From contig NC_133532.1 of NCBI RefSeq assembly GCF_048544455.1, positions 14,882,948 through 14,946,947 of the forward strand: a stretch of 64,000 nt of DNA, read 5' to 3'. Shown here piece after piece: positions 11,566-23,915 of this stretch. The notes beneath the pieces are model-generated. The model saw only the letters and a program-made list of their open reading frames with translations. It made no database searches and had not been told where the DNA came from. Position numbers and translations under genes: made by a program. Within the stretch, counting starts at the first letter, position 1. Each line of letters starts with the position of its first letter. The DNA is from Silene latifolia (taxonomy: Eukaryota; Streptophyta; Magnoliopsida; Caryophyllales; Caryophyllaceae).

Positions 11566-11830
11566 ACACAATCTACTTTGCACGAGAATGGTTTAGAAAT
11601 TATATTATTATTATTTTACACAATCTACTTTGCATGAGAATGGTTTAGAAATTATCTTCCGAAATTAAAATATGACATGCAGAATAATAATGGTAGATAG
11701 TATTGCTTGCTTTTTAATTATCTTATGGAGTTAAAGTTAAATAAATAGGTAGATTAATAGTCAAATTTATGAGAGGAAAATAAAGAGTTTATATTAGTTT
11801 TAGTGTTTTGAGTGATTGCAACTACTATTT
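11566..11830 (-). repeat. Dispersed module, minus copy of an inverted pair
   Basis: The reverse complement of this stretch matches 20205-20430 at roughly 90% by eye, from TAGTAGTTGCAATCACT to CAAAGTAGATTGTGT. Weaker copies occur at about 15100-15270 and 20655-20755. A phrase of the module (acaatctactttgcacgag) is also duplicated locally at 11567-11660. No coding potential. Confidence 0.85.
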
Positions 11831-13440
11831 TTTTTTGTTCTTATAAGCATGTGACAATTTTGGAGATAATTAACTTTTTAATACATAGTTTTGCCTTTTT
11901 ATAATATTGTATAAAATAAATAATTAAGTAATTAATATAGATGAATTAATATTAACCTCTATAAAAATGCCATGTGAATTAAAATTAAATGTTTAAGTAG
12001 CCTTTTAATTATATTCTATAGATAGATTTTACCTCAATTTCGTGCCTTTTGTATTTCTTCCCTCTTCAGATTACCTACATGATGCTTTGTCTTATCTACA
12101 TTCACATACATTTCACGATGCTTTAAAATTCATATAAAAAATATATTGACCAAAAGGTAAAACATCAAGATGACAAAAACTTCACAAATGAATCAACATT
12201 GTCACATGTAAATCATTGAAATTAAACCAAATGGAAAACATAAATTTAAATATAAATCAAAGGATTTATAAAACCAATAACATAATAACTTAAAATATAC
12301 TTTATTGGACATAACAACAACAATAATCAATAATAATACTCAATATACTCTCTATAATCAGATAAATAAATTAAACCATAAAATATAATCCACAACTTAG
12401 AAGCTCATGAGCAAATGAGCAATAGATTTTAAATAAATATTGTGAATAGAAACTATCATAGGTATTATAGGTTTTATAGCCATCACACAACCATTGACTC
12501 CCATATTTTAAATTTATTTTAACTTTATTTTGTGGTATTATTAAATTAGATAATTGATTGCTGAGCAACTCAAGAGGTGAATTAAATAAGGAAAAATGTT
12601 AATGAAAATTATGAGTATTAAGTAGTATAAAGAAATCTAATCAATTTATTAACATATTATATTACAAATATTAATTAGATAGGAAAAAATTTTAATTAAT
12701 TTGGTGGGTGTTAAGTATTACGAAGAATTTTAATCAATTTATTATAATGTTTAATTAAAAAAATGAATTAAATAGGAAAAAGTGTTAATAAAAATGGTGA
12801 GTGCATGTTAAGTAATATGAAAAGTTTTAATTTATTAACATGTTTTATTACCAAAATTTCAATTAAAATGTCAACTTTAATTATAAATTATGACATTTAT
12901 TAACATGTTTTTATCATAAAAGTTCAATTAAAATGTCAATATTGATGATAAATTATGAAATTTTGATGTAAATTTGTAAGAGTTACATAAATTAAATTAA
13001 TTTATAAAAAAATGAATTAAATCTATAAAAATAAGACAATTACGTGGCAATGAGTTTTGATGCTCACATTTACGTGGCATTTACGTGGCATTTTTTTTTA
13101 TCCTACGTGGCGTTTATTAGTTATTTTAGGGTAGCCTTTTAATTATATTTTATAGATTCTTTCATTAATTTGCCATAAATTCAAATTCATCATCCTCTTT
13201 AAAAGTACAATCTTTTACTTTCATAAAAATAAGTATATTAATATGAGATATCGTGGAGGGTCTTATGTGTCAACTTTATTTTTGTTATCGATTCATAGAA
13301 ACGACTTATTTTCTTACTCAGTAAAACATACCTAAAATATGAACGACTGAAATAATTATAGAGATAGACCACGAATGAAAAATGGAAAAATCATCAAAAA
13401 AAACTAAAGGGGAAAATGCATGAACGATCCTTAAACCAAA
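11831..13440. other. AT-rich noncoding DNA with Helitron 5' ends
   Basis: No gene seen. Two minus-strand Helitron-like 5' ends share A|TCTATARAATATAATTAAAA plus GGCTAC: one starts at 12022, one at 13156. The second is followed (on minus) by several GCCACGTA motifs, seen also at 14940-15005 and 37620-37660. The 3' partners are not found. About 12580-12920 has diffuse internal repetition (AATTTATTAACATG...). Confidence 0.5.
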
Positions 13441-13469
13441 CCCGTGAATTTTACAGGTCACAAAACTAG
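13441..13469 (+). mobile_element. Helitron 3' end
   Basis: Imperfect hairpin CCCGTGAATTTTACAGG, then a short spacer and CTAG (13466-13469) followed by T: the plant Helitron 3' signature. The matching 5' end is not certain; an A|TCTATA at 13022 is a weak candidate. Confidence 0.65.
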
Positions 13470-13680
13470 TTAAGTAATAAAAATGAAAAGTAAAATATAA
13501 GAGAATAAGTTCTAACAAAAAAAAAAAGAGAATTAAAGTGCAATTGGTGGAAACAACTAGGGCTATTGTGAGAAAGAGCAATAACAGAATTTCTACCATT
13601 CTATTACATATATGTAATTTTTTCACCTGAAAACAACTAGGGCTATAGCCCTAGTCAAACAGGCCTAGATCCGCCCCCTG

Positions 13681-14370
13681 AATGTGAAAAGAAAAAAGAA
13701 TATTGACTACTTAACAAACTAACGATAAGGAATCTTTATTTTTCTCTTAAAATAATAATTTTTATTATTGTTTAGTTTATTAAAGATTGTTAACCATATG
13801 AGAGTACACGAATATAGGAGCTTGATTCTCCCTGAGAATCTAGACATTTTGTTGGATGGATTCTCTATAACACATAACTTAATTATCTTACTCCCTGGAC
13901 ATTTTACCTACCTCAAATAATACATCTTATTTCATCATCAAATCTAATTCCATTTTTCATACCATTTTCATTTGTTCTCGTGCATCAACCCCCGAGTATC
14001 TATCTTCAGTATCATTATGTCTAATTATTCAGGGCAATTAAAGGCTAATCGTGAATGGAAGGTTTTAGTCATTGATTTTGATCCAATTTGTCTCATGATT
14101 CTTGAGAAAATGATCCGAACATGTAATTATCAGGGTACCTATTAATTTTCATTTTCATGTATTCCCTTTATCTCCGTCATTTATTTGCGTTTTTTAGACA
14201 AGTGAATAATAACATGGAGGTATGATAGTGAATAAGATGGAGGTGTGTAGTATCGTTGTTTTATTCGTTTTATTTTTATAATCGCATGGTGAGTCGTCTC
14301 ACGACCTTTTATCGTGACATAGGCCTTAGCTTTAAGACTACTAATGTACAATTTGAGTAGCATGAAATAA
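13681..14370 (+). pseudogene. Duplicated 5' part of the response-regulator gene
   Basis: Copy of the promoter, leader, exon 1 and start of intron 1 of the gene at 24938. The upstream 330 bp match 24588-24937 closely. Exon 1 is ATG 14017 to 14134 with an intact GT donor and encodes [11 protein letters not shown]..., with a 6-nt in-frame insertion (adding Glu-Trp) and a few substitutions. Intron matches continue to about 14370, then homology stops; exons 2-5 are not seen. Since the copy sits among Helitron ends, capture by a Helitron is one explanation; simple duplication followed by transposon invasion is another. Confidence 0.85.
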
Positions 14371-14906
14371 TGAGTTTTTTTTAGATAATATAATTATTTA
14401 CATGAATTAATAAAAATTATAGCACATTCCTAGCAAAAATAAATTAATGAAAAATTTTATTTATTTTCACCTAATTATTTCATTTGATTTATTTTTCAAC
14501 ACTTCTCATATCTTTACTTTGTGGGGAGTAGGAATCAAATGGATAATAAATGAAGAGAGAAGAGAGAAGTGGAAGAAAAATGAGGAATTCGACAAGCATT
14601 TGTATTATATAGTTCGTTTTAGGCATTGTCAAATGTTTATGAAGACACTCGAGGTCGTCGATGATTGAATATAATAACTAGCGAATGGTGCTCAAACTTT
14701 GGCGAAGAAAAACCTAACTTGACTAAATTGTAACTTAAGTTTTTTAATCTCGCATTTTTAAGAGTGCTAGATTTTTTTGCGGATGTTTTTATAATATATT
14801 CATCATTGTTAATTTGTAATGAATTTATTAAGATTGATATTAATAACAAATTACAAATATGACTAAGATAAGTTTTGTGTAAATATATTATTCTCTATTT
14901 ATTTAA
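14371..14906. other. Noncoding, AT-rich
   Basis: No gene recognised. A ~50-bp phrase near 14410-14460 (AGCACATTCCTAGCAAAAA...) recurs near 22225-22280. A 73-aa open frame at 14447 has no recognisable features. Confidence 0.4.
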
Positions 14907-17495
14907 TCTATAAATACTATTAAAAGACTAGAAATTAAACGCCACGTAGACAAATGTGACATGACAACAATTAATTGTGACGTGGCAAAATATAGTCCAC
15001 GTGGAAATACTAGCATAGTAGTACACATGAAAAAATAATAATTATCAATTCCACATTTAAAAGTTACTCTCATAATTAATGGTAAAAAACTAAATTTAGA
15101 TAATTTTAATTTCATAGGATAATTTTTAAATCACTCTCATGCAAAGTGGATTTAATAATAATAATAATCTGTAAATATAATTAAAAAGTAAGCCAAACTA
15201 TCAACCATCAGCTATATGTCTTATTTTAATTTCATAAGATAATTTATAAACCACTCTCATGCAAACCTTTTACATTACATTTCTCCTTGCTCCATATTTA
15301 TGTATGTAAAATCAATAACTCTATAGTCTAAATACAAAATCTATATATCTAACTTAAGGGAATGCTAAATTACCTATCATAATCTACATGTCATATCTGT
15401 AAAATAATATAAAAAGGCTACCTTGAGCATATGTATAAGACATGCAACATTGTAGAATCACTAAGAAACTTTCATTTGATAATATGTGACTAATTAATAA
15501 TATTCTTCATAGAATTAAGATAGAATACTTATTATCACGTTTATGACCCCTTATTCATCTCTAACTCTTCATTTTCTCTTTAGCTCTCCCTTTTCCTTTT
15601 TAATGATTTATTTCTCCCCCTAAAATTTAACTCCTTATTTGATGCTAAGTTAATATAAGTAAAGTCTTTAAAATAAGCACTTTTATTTTTTACCCTTTTT
15701 TTCTAACCTTTCGGCATATACATATGTTATTGAAACTTTCCATTGCATATAATTTTTATTAATCATTTGCATTTGTGAAAAAAATAAAGTTATATCATAC
15801 ATAAGATTTGTGTTTTATTTGGTATTGTTTAAATAACTTTTATTGATGTCAATTTGTATTTCTCACCTTGATTTATTTTTGCAGATGGAATGGTACAATT
15901 TTCTTATTATTGCAAAGTTGGATTGTGCAGTTAATTACGTTATACATAAGGTATGTTCTACGAGTTTTATTTGTGTAATTTATATAAGCTTATTGTAAAA
16001 TGCACAGTTTTTTGTAATTTATCCACTAATATCGCTTTGTGGTAGATTTATTTTATACTATCTTTATGTAAACCCTCTTACAAGATTAATTGAATTATCG
16101 TTAAATGTATGTTTGTTTCTTATTCTATTTTTGTTGGTGATGCTTCCTTTGTATTCTCATAATATTAACATAGTGTGTTAAAAAAAAACTACATGGGAAA
16201 CGTGTAGGCAACGGAAGGATTTAGTTGAACAAAAACTTGATATCCGTCCTTGAACTATGTTCTAATGATATTAAAACTTATTTGGTATGTAATTGTCTCA
16301 CTTGATATAAAAACAAAATATTTTTAGTTTTTAATTCGAATTTAGAGGATCTTAGTAAATTGTTTTTTTATAACTCTGTTTTTGTAAAAAAAAAAAAAAA
16401 AAATACAATATAGTTAAAAAGCTACTTAAAACATCTAATTTTAATTCACATGTCATTTTTATATTGGTTAATATTAAGGCTACATCAGACTTATTTATTA
16501 AAATTCTTCATAAGATTTACTAATATTTTTTGATGGAAATCATAATACCGATCATGATTTAAAATAAAAAAATTAATTAACAATTTACTCTCATCGTTTA
16601 AATCGTACAATTTGTCCATCTAACTCTTCATTAACCATATAGGTAGTAGTTAAAAGGTCTTATACGTAGTAAATAAAAAGTCTAATAATTTGGATTATAA
16701 AGCTACTAATAATATTTTTTAGTGGAAACCATAAGATCATGTACTAAATTAAGAAAATAAATTAAGAATTTACTCTCATTATTTAAAATTTTAAATTGTA
16801 AAATCTATCCATATAATTCCTCATTAGTAATAAAGATAGTAGCTAAAAGGTCTTATATGTAGTAAATGAAAAATCCAATAACTTGGATTATAAAGCTTCA
16901 CAATTTCTCATATTGTTACTTTTGATTTATTTCAAATTCATCTTAAATATTGTAATTAGCACACTTGCGAAAAAGTGAAAAATAAGGTGTATATGTGCAT
17001 GTGATTCAAACGTTCATAGTCTTCTTAAAAGTGCTCCATTACTATCTTTTAAGATTTTAAAGTTTTAAACGTTTAATAAGTTGTCTAGTTAGTTTTGTAA
17101 TTAAGATGATGCTTATTTAATTTTAATTTTAATTTTAATTTTAACTATCTCAATTTGCAGATTATTGATTGTGACTCATTTGTGAGGAGGCTATTAGAAA
17201 GTGGAGATTACATGTTTGGATCTAAATGTGAAAAACGAAAACATATTTTTTACTCTTTTAGTTGGCTTACAAAGCATCATCATTCATCATCGATGATATT
17301 CTCTACCTTACATGTATATTTTTGATAAAAAGTATAGATTTTGAGGAAAAGTTAAATCAATAGTATTTATTTAACTTTCTTAAAAAAAACCTATCAGATA
17401 TGTAACCGCGATCTTGGAGTGCTTTGTTTATCGACCTAACAACGCAGCCGTTTTTTGCTTAATTATTTATGACGTACATCATAAATACATAAAAA
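14907..17495. other. Helitron-like 5' end and repeat-rich noncoding DNA
   Basis: A plus-strand Helitron-like 5' end A|TCTATAAATACTATT at 14907 is followed by ACGCCACGTAG motifs. Module copies lie at 15100-15270. A ~190-bp imperfect tandem duplication is visible at 16520-16910 (ggattataaagct ends each unit). Two exon-like islands with AG...GT borders (15886-15950; 17161 on) have no recognisable product. The plus Helitron 3' end at 19389 could belong to this 5' end, with the element at 17496-19072 nested in it. Confidence 0.45.
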
Positions 17496-19072
17496 CTAGG
17501 TAGTATCCCGCGCTTCGCGCGGCCTGTTTTAAAATTTAATTATTATAATTGAAAAAATAACATAATTTATATAAGACCTTTAATATTTTTACTTATAAAT
17601 AAAAAAAAATATTCTCAAATTTAATTTTTTTAGGTTTATTTTCAATATGTTAAAATAAAATACATACAATTTTAACTAAAACTAATAAATGATAAGTAAT
17701 TATGTTGATCAACGTTTTATAAATTATTTTGGGACTGATCAAATATCATATTAATTAAAATAAAATTTATTCAAAAATGCAACAGTCAACATTAAGTTCT
17801 CAAATTATATCATTTCACAATACGTTAGGTTTCAAATCAATTAATATTTGTTCAAAATAATGTGAATATATTTTTATGAAATTTTTAATTTTCTTATATA
17901 TAACGTGTGATATTTATGTATCAAACATATAGAGTTCAAACTCAACTTATTCAAATGTTTTGATTGTGTTTTGCATCTGTTATGTATCAAACATATCTAT
18001 AAAAATTGCACCTTTTGTATTTTTAAACAACTATTTATATAAATGATGCTTAAGAGTTTATCTGTAAATAAAATAGGTTAAACTTTTTCAAATAATATTT
18101 TTTGAGGTTTAACTTCAAAGTATTTAAAATATAACATATAAACTTGTTAACTAAAAGTAATACTCCCACCACACATTTGTTTTCACCTCATTTCTTTAAT
18201 ATATGTGAGGAGTATTATATTGAAATGAGGTGAAAATAGGTGTGTGGAGGGAGTATTTAGCTAGTCATAATCAATATTTATACTTGACGTATACGTATTT
18301 TAATTGAAGATATTAAAGAAAAATGTAACGTTTTTTTTTCTGCTTTTTCATGTCTTCTATAATACTATATTATTTAATAATCATTACTTTTGTTTTGATT
18401 ATTCAAATGCATTCGCCATCACTGTGTACATACATACTCGTACACATACTTTTGTTATCAATACTTTTGTTATCACACTATTTAAACCTATCAAAATCTC
18501 AAATGTATTCAATTTTTCGCAATATATTTTTTTCATTACCACATAAAAACTTATCTCTTAGTGGTTTTCTTTTAAGTTACGTTTTTAAGAAATACAACGA
18601 CTATATATTCCAAATATATTTTTCTTAGGATTTAATTGACTCTTCCAAATATATTTTTCTTAGGATTTAATGGTCTAAGTTTTATAACTTTCTCAAAATA
18701 TCTTTTTACATAAACATAAAATATTATGAGACACTCACTTTAATCATCTCTACAAATCAAAATATTTCAATAAATATAATGAAAATTATACTCAATTTGG
18801 AGCATTTTTCGCAATAAACGTAATTATTTACATTTTAAGATTTTTATCAAAATAATTTTTTAATAAATTTAGAATCAAATCACCGTAATTATGTAATGTA
18901 ATTTTATAATAAAATTTATTAAGCTATAATTAAAATTATCTGAGCTTTATACAGCATTTATTATGTTTATATTTAATGTTTAGCTGTAATTAATACTTGT
19001 ATTTAAAGCTGGGTTGACACGTGGCGCATCCACAACGCTTCAACCCAGCTTTATATATATATATATATAAGA
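17496..19072 (-). mobile_element. Nonautonomous Helitron, complete ends (1577 bp)
   Basis: On the minus strand it starts TCTTATATATATAT at 19072 (preceded by A) and ends with hairpin CCGCGCGAAGCGCGGG, a spacer and CTAG at 17499-17496, followed by T. A strong subterminal hairpin (AAAGCTGGGTTGA / TCAACCCAGCTTT, 19006-19053) lies near the 5' end with a CACGTGGC motif in its loop. No Rep/helicase is visible. A Stowaway MITE is nested inside. Confidence 0.82.
18163..18253. mobile_element. Stowaway-like MITE (91 bp)
   Basis: Flanked by TA on both sides (18161-18162, 18254-18255). Ends CTCCCACCACACAT and, inverted, CTCCCTCCACACACCT; nearly the whole element folds back on itself through GGTGAAAA/TTTTCACC arms. 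Confidence 0.8.
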
Positions 19073-19362
19073 TAACAAATTTGTAAAAAATTTAAACAAA
19101 TATTTATAGTTATAAAATTAGCTACATTAAATTGTTGACTACAAAATTTTCTTGAATAATATTAACATGTATTAAAATATATGGAAATAAAATTCAAATT
19201 AAAACTTCTATCTATATTACTATGATCATGAAAAATGATGTAAAAGAAGTAAATATTTACAAATGTTTGGTTTATAGCTTATTCGCGATAAAAAAAATAT
19301 TTTATATTTTAGTTAAAGATGGACGTCAACAAAAGCAAATAAATGAGACAAATAGAACAAGT

Positions 19363-19389
19363 CCGCGATCTTCGCGGGTACAAAACTAG
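19363..19389 (+). mobile_element. Helitron 3' end
   Basis: Perfect hairpin CCGCGA-TCT-TCGCGG (19363-19377), then a spacer and CTAG (19386-19389) followed by T. Confidence 0.8.
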
Positions 19390-19633
19390 TTTCTAGTTAA
19401 AAATACAAGGAGCTAATTAAGGATGACTCATGGTCTATCACGCTATCTGGAAACAAATTGAGTTAGTGATTGGCTAGCTAATCACGGGTAAACTCTACTA
19501 TCGTTCCCATCCTTCTGAATTATCCACCTCTTGATTTTCGTGAATACATATTTGGAGTAACTACGCCTCGTATTATAGCTATTAATATATTATAAGCGAT
19601 TATGGATTGTCTGTCTCATTTTGTGTCAGAGTA

Positions 19634-20185
19634 TCCCCTTACTACTGAGAGAATAAAAATTCTTTTAGTTTTTCCTCCAAAATGCACATACCTCAATAAG
19701 GAAACAAGTGAAACTTTCATCTAATAAAATGTTGTTTTTTTCTTAAAATATCATCTTTTAATTAAATTCAAAATTATAATTTTTTTTCACTATAATAAAA
19801 TAAAATTGGTATAAAACTATACACTATAATAAAATAAAATTGACATTAAACTATACATTATACGTTGCAAAATTGTCATAATGCAAGATTTATTACTTTA
19901 AATAATAAGTTGACACATACTATTAGTTTCGTGACAAGAAATATTTATTAAAATACTTAGAAAAAATTTATAAAATGAAACTTGCAGTTTTGTGGTTAAA
20001 TAAAAAGTATTTTCATAAAAATACACATTTAATAACTTTACTCAATTTTCTTTGATTAGTTTTACATTTCGGTTTTTTTGTTTCATATCAAAATACAACT
20101 CAGTGAAATATTAAATATTATTGAAGTGTCGATTTAAAATGTATAAATAATATTCTAAAAAATAAAAAAATTATTAATTTGGTTA
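19634..20185 (+). mobile_element. Helitron family B, 3'-truncated copy
   Basis: Starts A|TCCCCTTACTACTGAGAG and aligns along its length with the complete copy at 49860-50531 (shared CTCCAAAA.GCA, CAGTTTTGTGGT.AAA and CAAAATACAA stretches). Homology ends near 20185 before the expected hairpin and CTAG. Confidence 0.7.
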
Positions 20186-20204
20186 TTAATTGAAGTGTCG
20201 ATTT

Positions 20205-20414
20205 AATAGTAGTTGCAATCACTAAAAAACTAATATAAACTCTTTATTTTCCTCTCATAAATTTGGTTATTAATCTAATTATTTATTTAACTTTAATTCC
20301 ATAAGATAATTAAAAATCAAACGATATTATCTACCATTATTATTTTGCATGTCATATTTTAATTTCGGAAGATAATTTCTAAACCATTCTCATTCAAAGT
20401 AGATTGTGTAAAAT

Positions 20415-20430
<16 letters not shown>
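20205..20430 (+). repeat. Dispersed module, plus copy of an inverted pair
   Basis: Inverted partner of 11566-11830, 8.4 kb apart, roughly 90% identical by eye, again abutting an AAT microsatellite. Noncoding. Confidence 0.85.
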
Positions 20431-20451
<21 letters not shown>

Positions 20452-20460
20452 GTTTGTGTT

Positions 20461-20528
<68 letters not shown>

Positions 20529-20531
20529 TAA
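20414..20531 (+). repeat. (TAA)n microsatellite
   Basis: Two AAT runs separated by a short AGTTTGTGTT phrase. It follows the module copy, as on the inverted side. Confidence 0.9.
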
Positions 20532-21738
20532 TGCAAACCTTTCACATACCATTTCTCCTTACACCATATTTATGTCTATATTAGACTTCATTATACTGAG
20601 AAAAATCTATAACTCTATAATCTAAGTAAAAAATCTATAATCTATAAATCTATTTAAAAGACAAGTCAAACTATCTACCATAATCTATATGTCATATTTA
20701 ATTACATACGATAATATCTTAAACCACTCTTGTATAAAGTAGATTTTGTAAAAAGAAAATTATAATTATTAATAATCAAGCAAACCTTATACATTCCACT
20801 TCTCCTTACTCCTTATTTATGTTTATATTAAATTTCATAATAATAATAAAATGATGCTCAAAACTCAAAAGTCATGAACCTTGATTCATATTTATACTTA
20901 TATTAAATTTGATAATAATGAAAAAATGATGCTCAAAAGTCATAAACGCATCCTCAATTGTTTATATATTTTTATTGGAAGGCAAAATTTATAAACCAAA
21001 ATTTTTCTCATCCCTATTGTTAGTAGAACTAAATGTGCCACTAATCTTCCTTTGATTCTATTCCAATTACGGTAAATATATTAAAATTTTAGATTAACTA
21101 ATTTATTTCTTTTTTAGTGCAAGTTTCATTGGTATGAAGTTTTGATCACATTTTTCAACTTCGTATGTATTTGTTTTGTTCTCATTTAGGGTCTACCAAG
21201 ATTTATGGCGTTGACCTGTTCAAAGGTTAACCTACTTACATTTCTAAGACTTCATAGTTCATTCCTATTTCCTCTTTCCCTCTCTATTTAAGAGAAAATT
21301 TAAGTTAATAACGATAATATTGTATAAAATAAATTTCACTGTTTTGTTGGTTAATTTGCACTAATTACTAAGTTACTTTTTTATAGGGACGATTTATTGG
21401 AGAAAGAAGACTATATGGAGAAGTAAAATATTAGGCTTGCTTAAAGAACTATATATAAAAACTAAATGTAAGATTGACGACATCAACGTGAATGAGTAGT
21501 AGTTTTTTAGTTTTTTTTTTCAACTGTATTTTTTATTTTTGTATTTGTTGATTTTTTTTCATCATTTTACCTTTGAAAGAATAGCATTCTTTAATTTATC
21601 GACTTGAATCTTTATGTTAACATGTCAATGCCTGTATTTTTAATACACGATCTATCATGAATATTCATGAGGTAATCTTATTATGTGATTTGATATTTTA
21701 TAAAGTCTCAATTACTAGAAACACTAAAAACAAAATAT
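20532..21738. other. Repeat-derived noncoding DNA
   Basis: Contains a second module copy (20655-20755) and a repeated GCAAACCTT...CATTTCTCCTTAC phrase at about 20533, 20782 and 15263. Two near-copies of an aatgatgctcaaaa phrase lie at 20850-20950. Short exon-like pieces near 21120-21240 and 21388-21425 have no recognisable product. Confidence 0.4.
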
Positions 21739-21767
21739 CCCGTGAAATTCACGGGTCACGAAACTAG
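21739..21767 (+). mobile_element. Helitron 3' end
   Basis: Perfect hairpin CCCGTGAA-A-TTCACGGG (21739-21755), spacer TCACGAAA, then CTAG (21764-21767) followed by T. The 5' end is unresolved; 20655-region A|TCTAT starts are candidates. Confidence 0.8.
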
Positions 21768-22418
21768 TTTCCAAACTAAAAAACTAAAGTATATAAACTA
21801 TGGTTAATACTACTTATTATTTTTATAATTGATACAGAGTATCGTTATTTTAATAAAGTTAGACTAACAAAAATATCATTTTGACGTTGACCAAAAATGA
21901 TATCATTTGGTTACAAAAATAATGAGAATAACAAAATAATAGGGTACAATTAAAAAAACAAACATTACTAAAGAATGACACGTTGCGGCACTACGTTACG
22001 ACACTACAAAAAGTTTAGCATTACATTTACATGTTAGTTCAATTTTTTTTTTTTTTTTTTTGGACTAAAAAGAGAAGTATAAATAGAAAACGAAAAGGAA
22101 AAGTAGTAGTTAATAGACTAATTACTCATCTTATTCAAACTTTCATTTATCAACCATTATTCAATTTAATAATCATAATTTAGTGCTAAAAAAATTCACC
22201 TATAAAAGAAAATGAATTGATAAAAATAATAGCACCTTCCTAGCAAAAAAAATAAAAATTAATGAAAACTTTTATGAAGAGTTAGAGAAGTCCCGTGATT
22301 TTCACGGGAAATTGTGGATGAGACTTAATTTAGACTAAAAATTGGAGTTTAATTATCTAAAGTTATTAATAAACGCTCCGTATTCGAACAACATAATAGA
22401 CATTGATTATTAAACTAG

Positions 22419-22447
22419 CCCGTACATTGCATGGGTCATAAAACTAG
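22419..22447 (+). mobile_element. Helitron 3' end
   Basis: Imperfect hairpin CCCGTACATTGCATGGG, spacer TCATAAAA, CTAG (22444-22447) and T. A second, orphan hairpin CCCGTGATTTTCACGGG lies upstream at about 22290-22306 without CTAG. Confidence 0.7.
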
Positions 22448-22594
22448 TTACTTATTCACAAGTCCACCTATCTCATTAATATTTTTATTCTTATTTCACC
22501 TATACCTCATTAATCTCAACAGATTGAGACATGTCTCAACAGATTGAGACATGTCTGAAACAAACCATAAGGAAGCTATGTACAAGGTACGAAA

Positions 22595-22907
22595 TCCCCC
22601 TTATACTAAAAGAATAAGAGATCTCCCAAATTTTTCCGCCTAGATGAATTTGGCTATAATCGAATTTTCATTGTATCATATCTGTAATTGGGCTTTTATT
22701 ATATCATATCTATAATTGAGCTTTTATTATATTATATTTACAATTAAATTATACTGAACTTTCCCTTTTCCACTGAGAAATACAAAATATTAATAGTAGT
22801 AAATTTTACAATTAAACTTCAAATCGAGTTAATATCAGTCGTATAATTGTTATTTTCTTTAATATTCCTATCTAAAAAATCGTACATTCGCGCGAGATCT
22901 ATACTAG
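22595..22907 (+). mobile_element. Nonautonomous Helitron family A, copy 1 (313 bp)
   Basis: Starts A|TCCCCCTTATACTAAAAGAA and ends with a decayed hairpin (TCGTACATTCGCGCGAG), GATCTATA and CTAG|T (22904-22907). It aligns over its whole length with the minus-strand copy at 38061-38379, which confirms both borders. Confidence 0.88.
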
Positions 22908-23062
22908 TAACATAGTAAAAGACATTTGGCGAGACAATGGATTCGATGATGTCAGTGAAAATGAAGATGAAGATGAAAGTGACGAGGAGGATGATAATAT
23001 GGAAATAGATGGTTTGAAAAAAAATGTAATATGTAATTTGTTTTTTATTGTAATGTATTGTA

Positions 23063-23269
23063 CTCCCTCCGTCCCGGTCATTTGTTCTCCTTTTCCATTT
23101 TAGGGTGTCTCAGTCATTTATTGTCCTTTCTATTTTAGGAATGCATTTGATGAACAATTTGCTCATTCACATTCAATTTGGTCCACATGTCATTTAGTAA
23201 TTGACTATCTCCTCTTTTCTTGGTCTTTGTGCCAAAACAAAAGGACAACAAATGCCAGGACGGAGGGAG
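23063..23269. mobile_element. Stowaway-type MITE (207 bp)
   Basis: TA target duplication (23061-23062 and 23270-23271). Terminal inverted repeats of about 22 bp start CTCCCTCCGTCC on both strands and run to CATTTGTT. Typical Tc1/mariner-derived MITE of plants; no coding capacity. Confidence 0.93.
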
Positions 23270-23325
23270 TAGTACTTAGCTTGTATAAAAAATTAACTTA
23301 AATAAAATGCACAAATTTTATAAGT

Positions 23326-23416
23326 TCAGATTGAGTTCTATAAGTTCAGTTCAGTTCAGCTCTTATAAATTTAGTTCAGTTCAGTTCAGCTTCTATAAAT
23401 TCAATTCAGTTCAGCA
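23326..23416. repeat. Short TTCAGTTCAG repeats
   Basis: About three degenerate ~30-bp units of (TTCAG)2-3 plus CTTCTATAAATTTAG. Noncoding. Confidence 0.6.
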
Positions 23417-23915
23417 ACTTGAAGTCCAAAAGAACAGGGTCTAAAAGTACCTCATTACCTTAAAAGGCATTAACTATCAAGTGCTTGTGCTACGTATCAA
23501 CTCTTACACAAAAGGATTTTCAGCTTCTTGGGTATCACACTAGTATACTTTTTTTTAGAGGGTTGCCAAAAGTTCCCGAATACGGCTATATCATGGCTGA
23601 TACATGACTGATATGAGGCTAATATAGCCGTTGCCGTGCTTGATCGATACAGTATATGAACCGATATAAAACACAATCTGCAATAAACCGCCATATCAAA
23701 CGTACCATGTCATAGTACGCAACCGCAATTTGCAACCGTTACTGTAATCAACAACTTAATATCATGTCTATTAAGAGGCGAGGAGATCTGATTTATGAAA
23801 CAAAATGACTATATATGATGGGTTAAGCTAAATACTCTAATAGATAGAGTGCAAACTTAAAATTTATAGACGAGTGATGCAATGGAATTGAATTTTCCTG
23901 TATCCATGCTTTTAA

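Noticed and set aside
13022-13469. 448-bp complete Helitron
   Set aside because: The proposed 5' end A|TCTATA at 13022 overlaps a better supported minus-strand 5' end at 13156, so the pairing is not trusted.
22290-22306. Perfect hairpin CCCGTGATTTTCACGGG
   Set aside because: Looks like a Helitron 3' hairpin but no CTAG follows on either strand, so no terminus was called.
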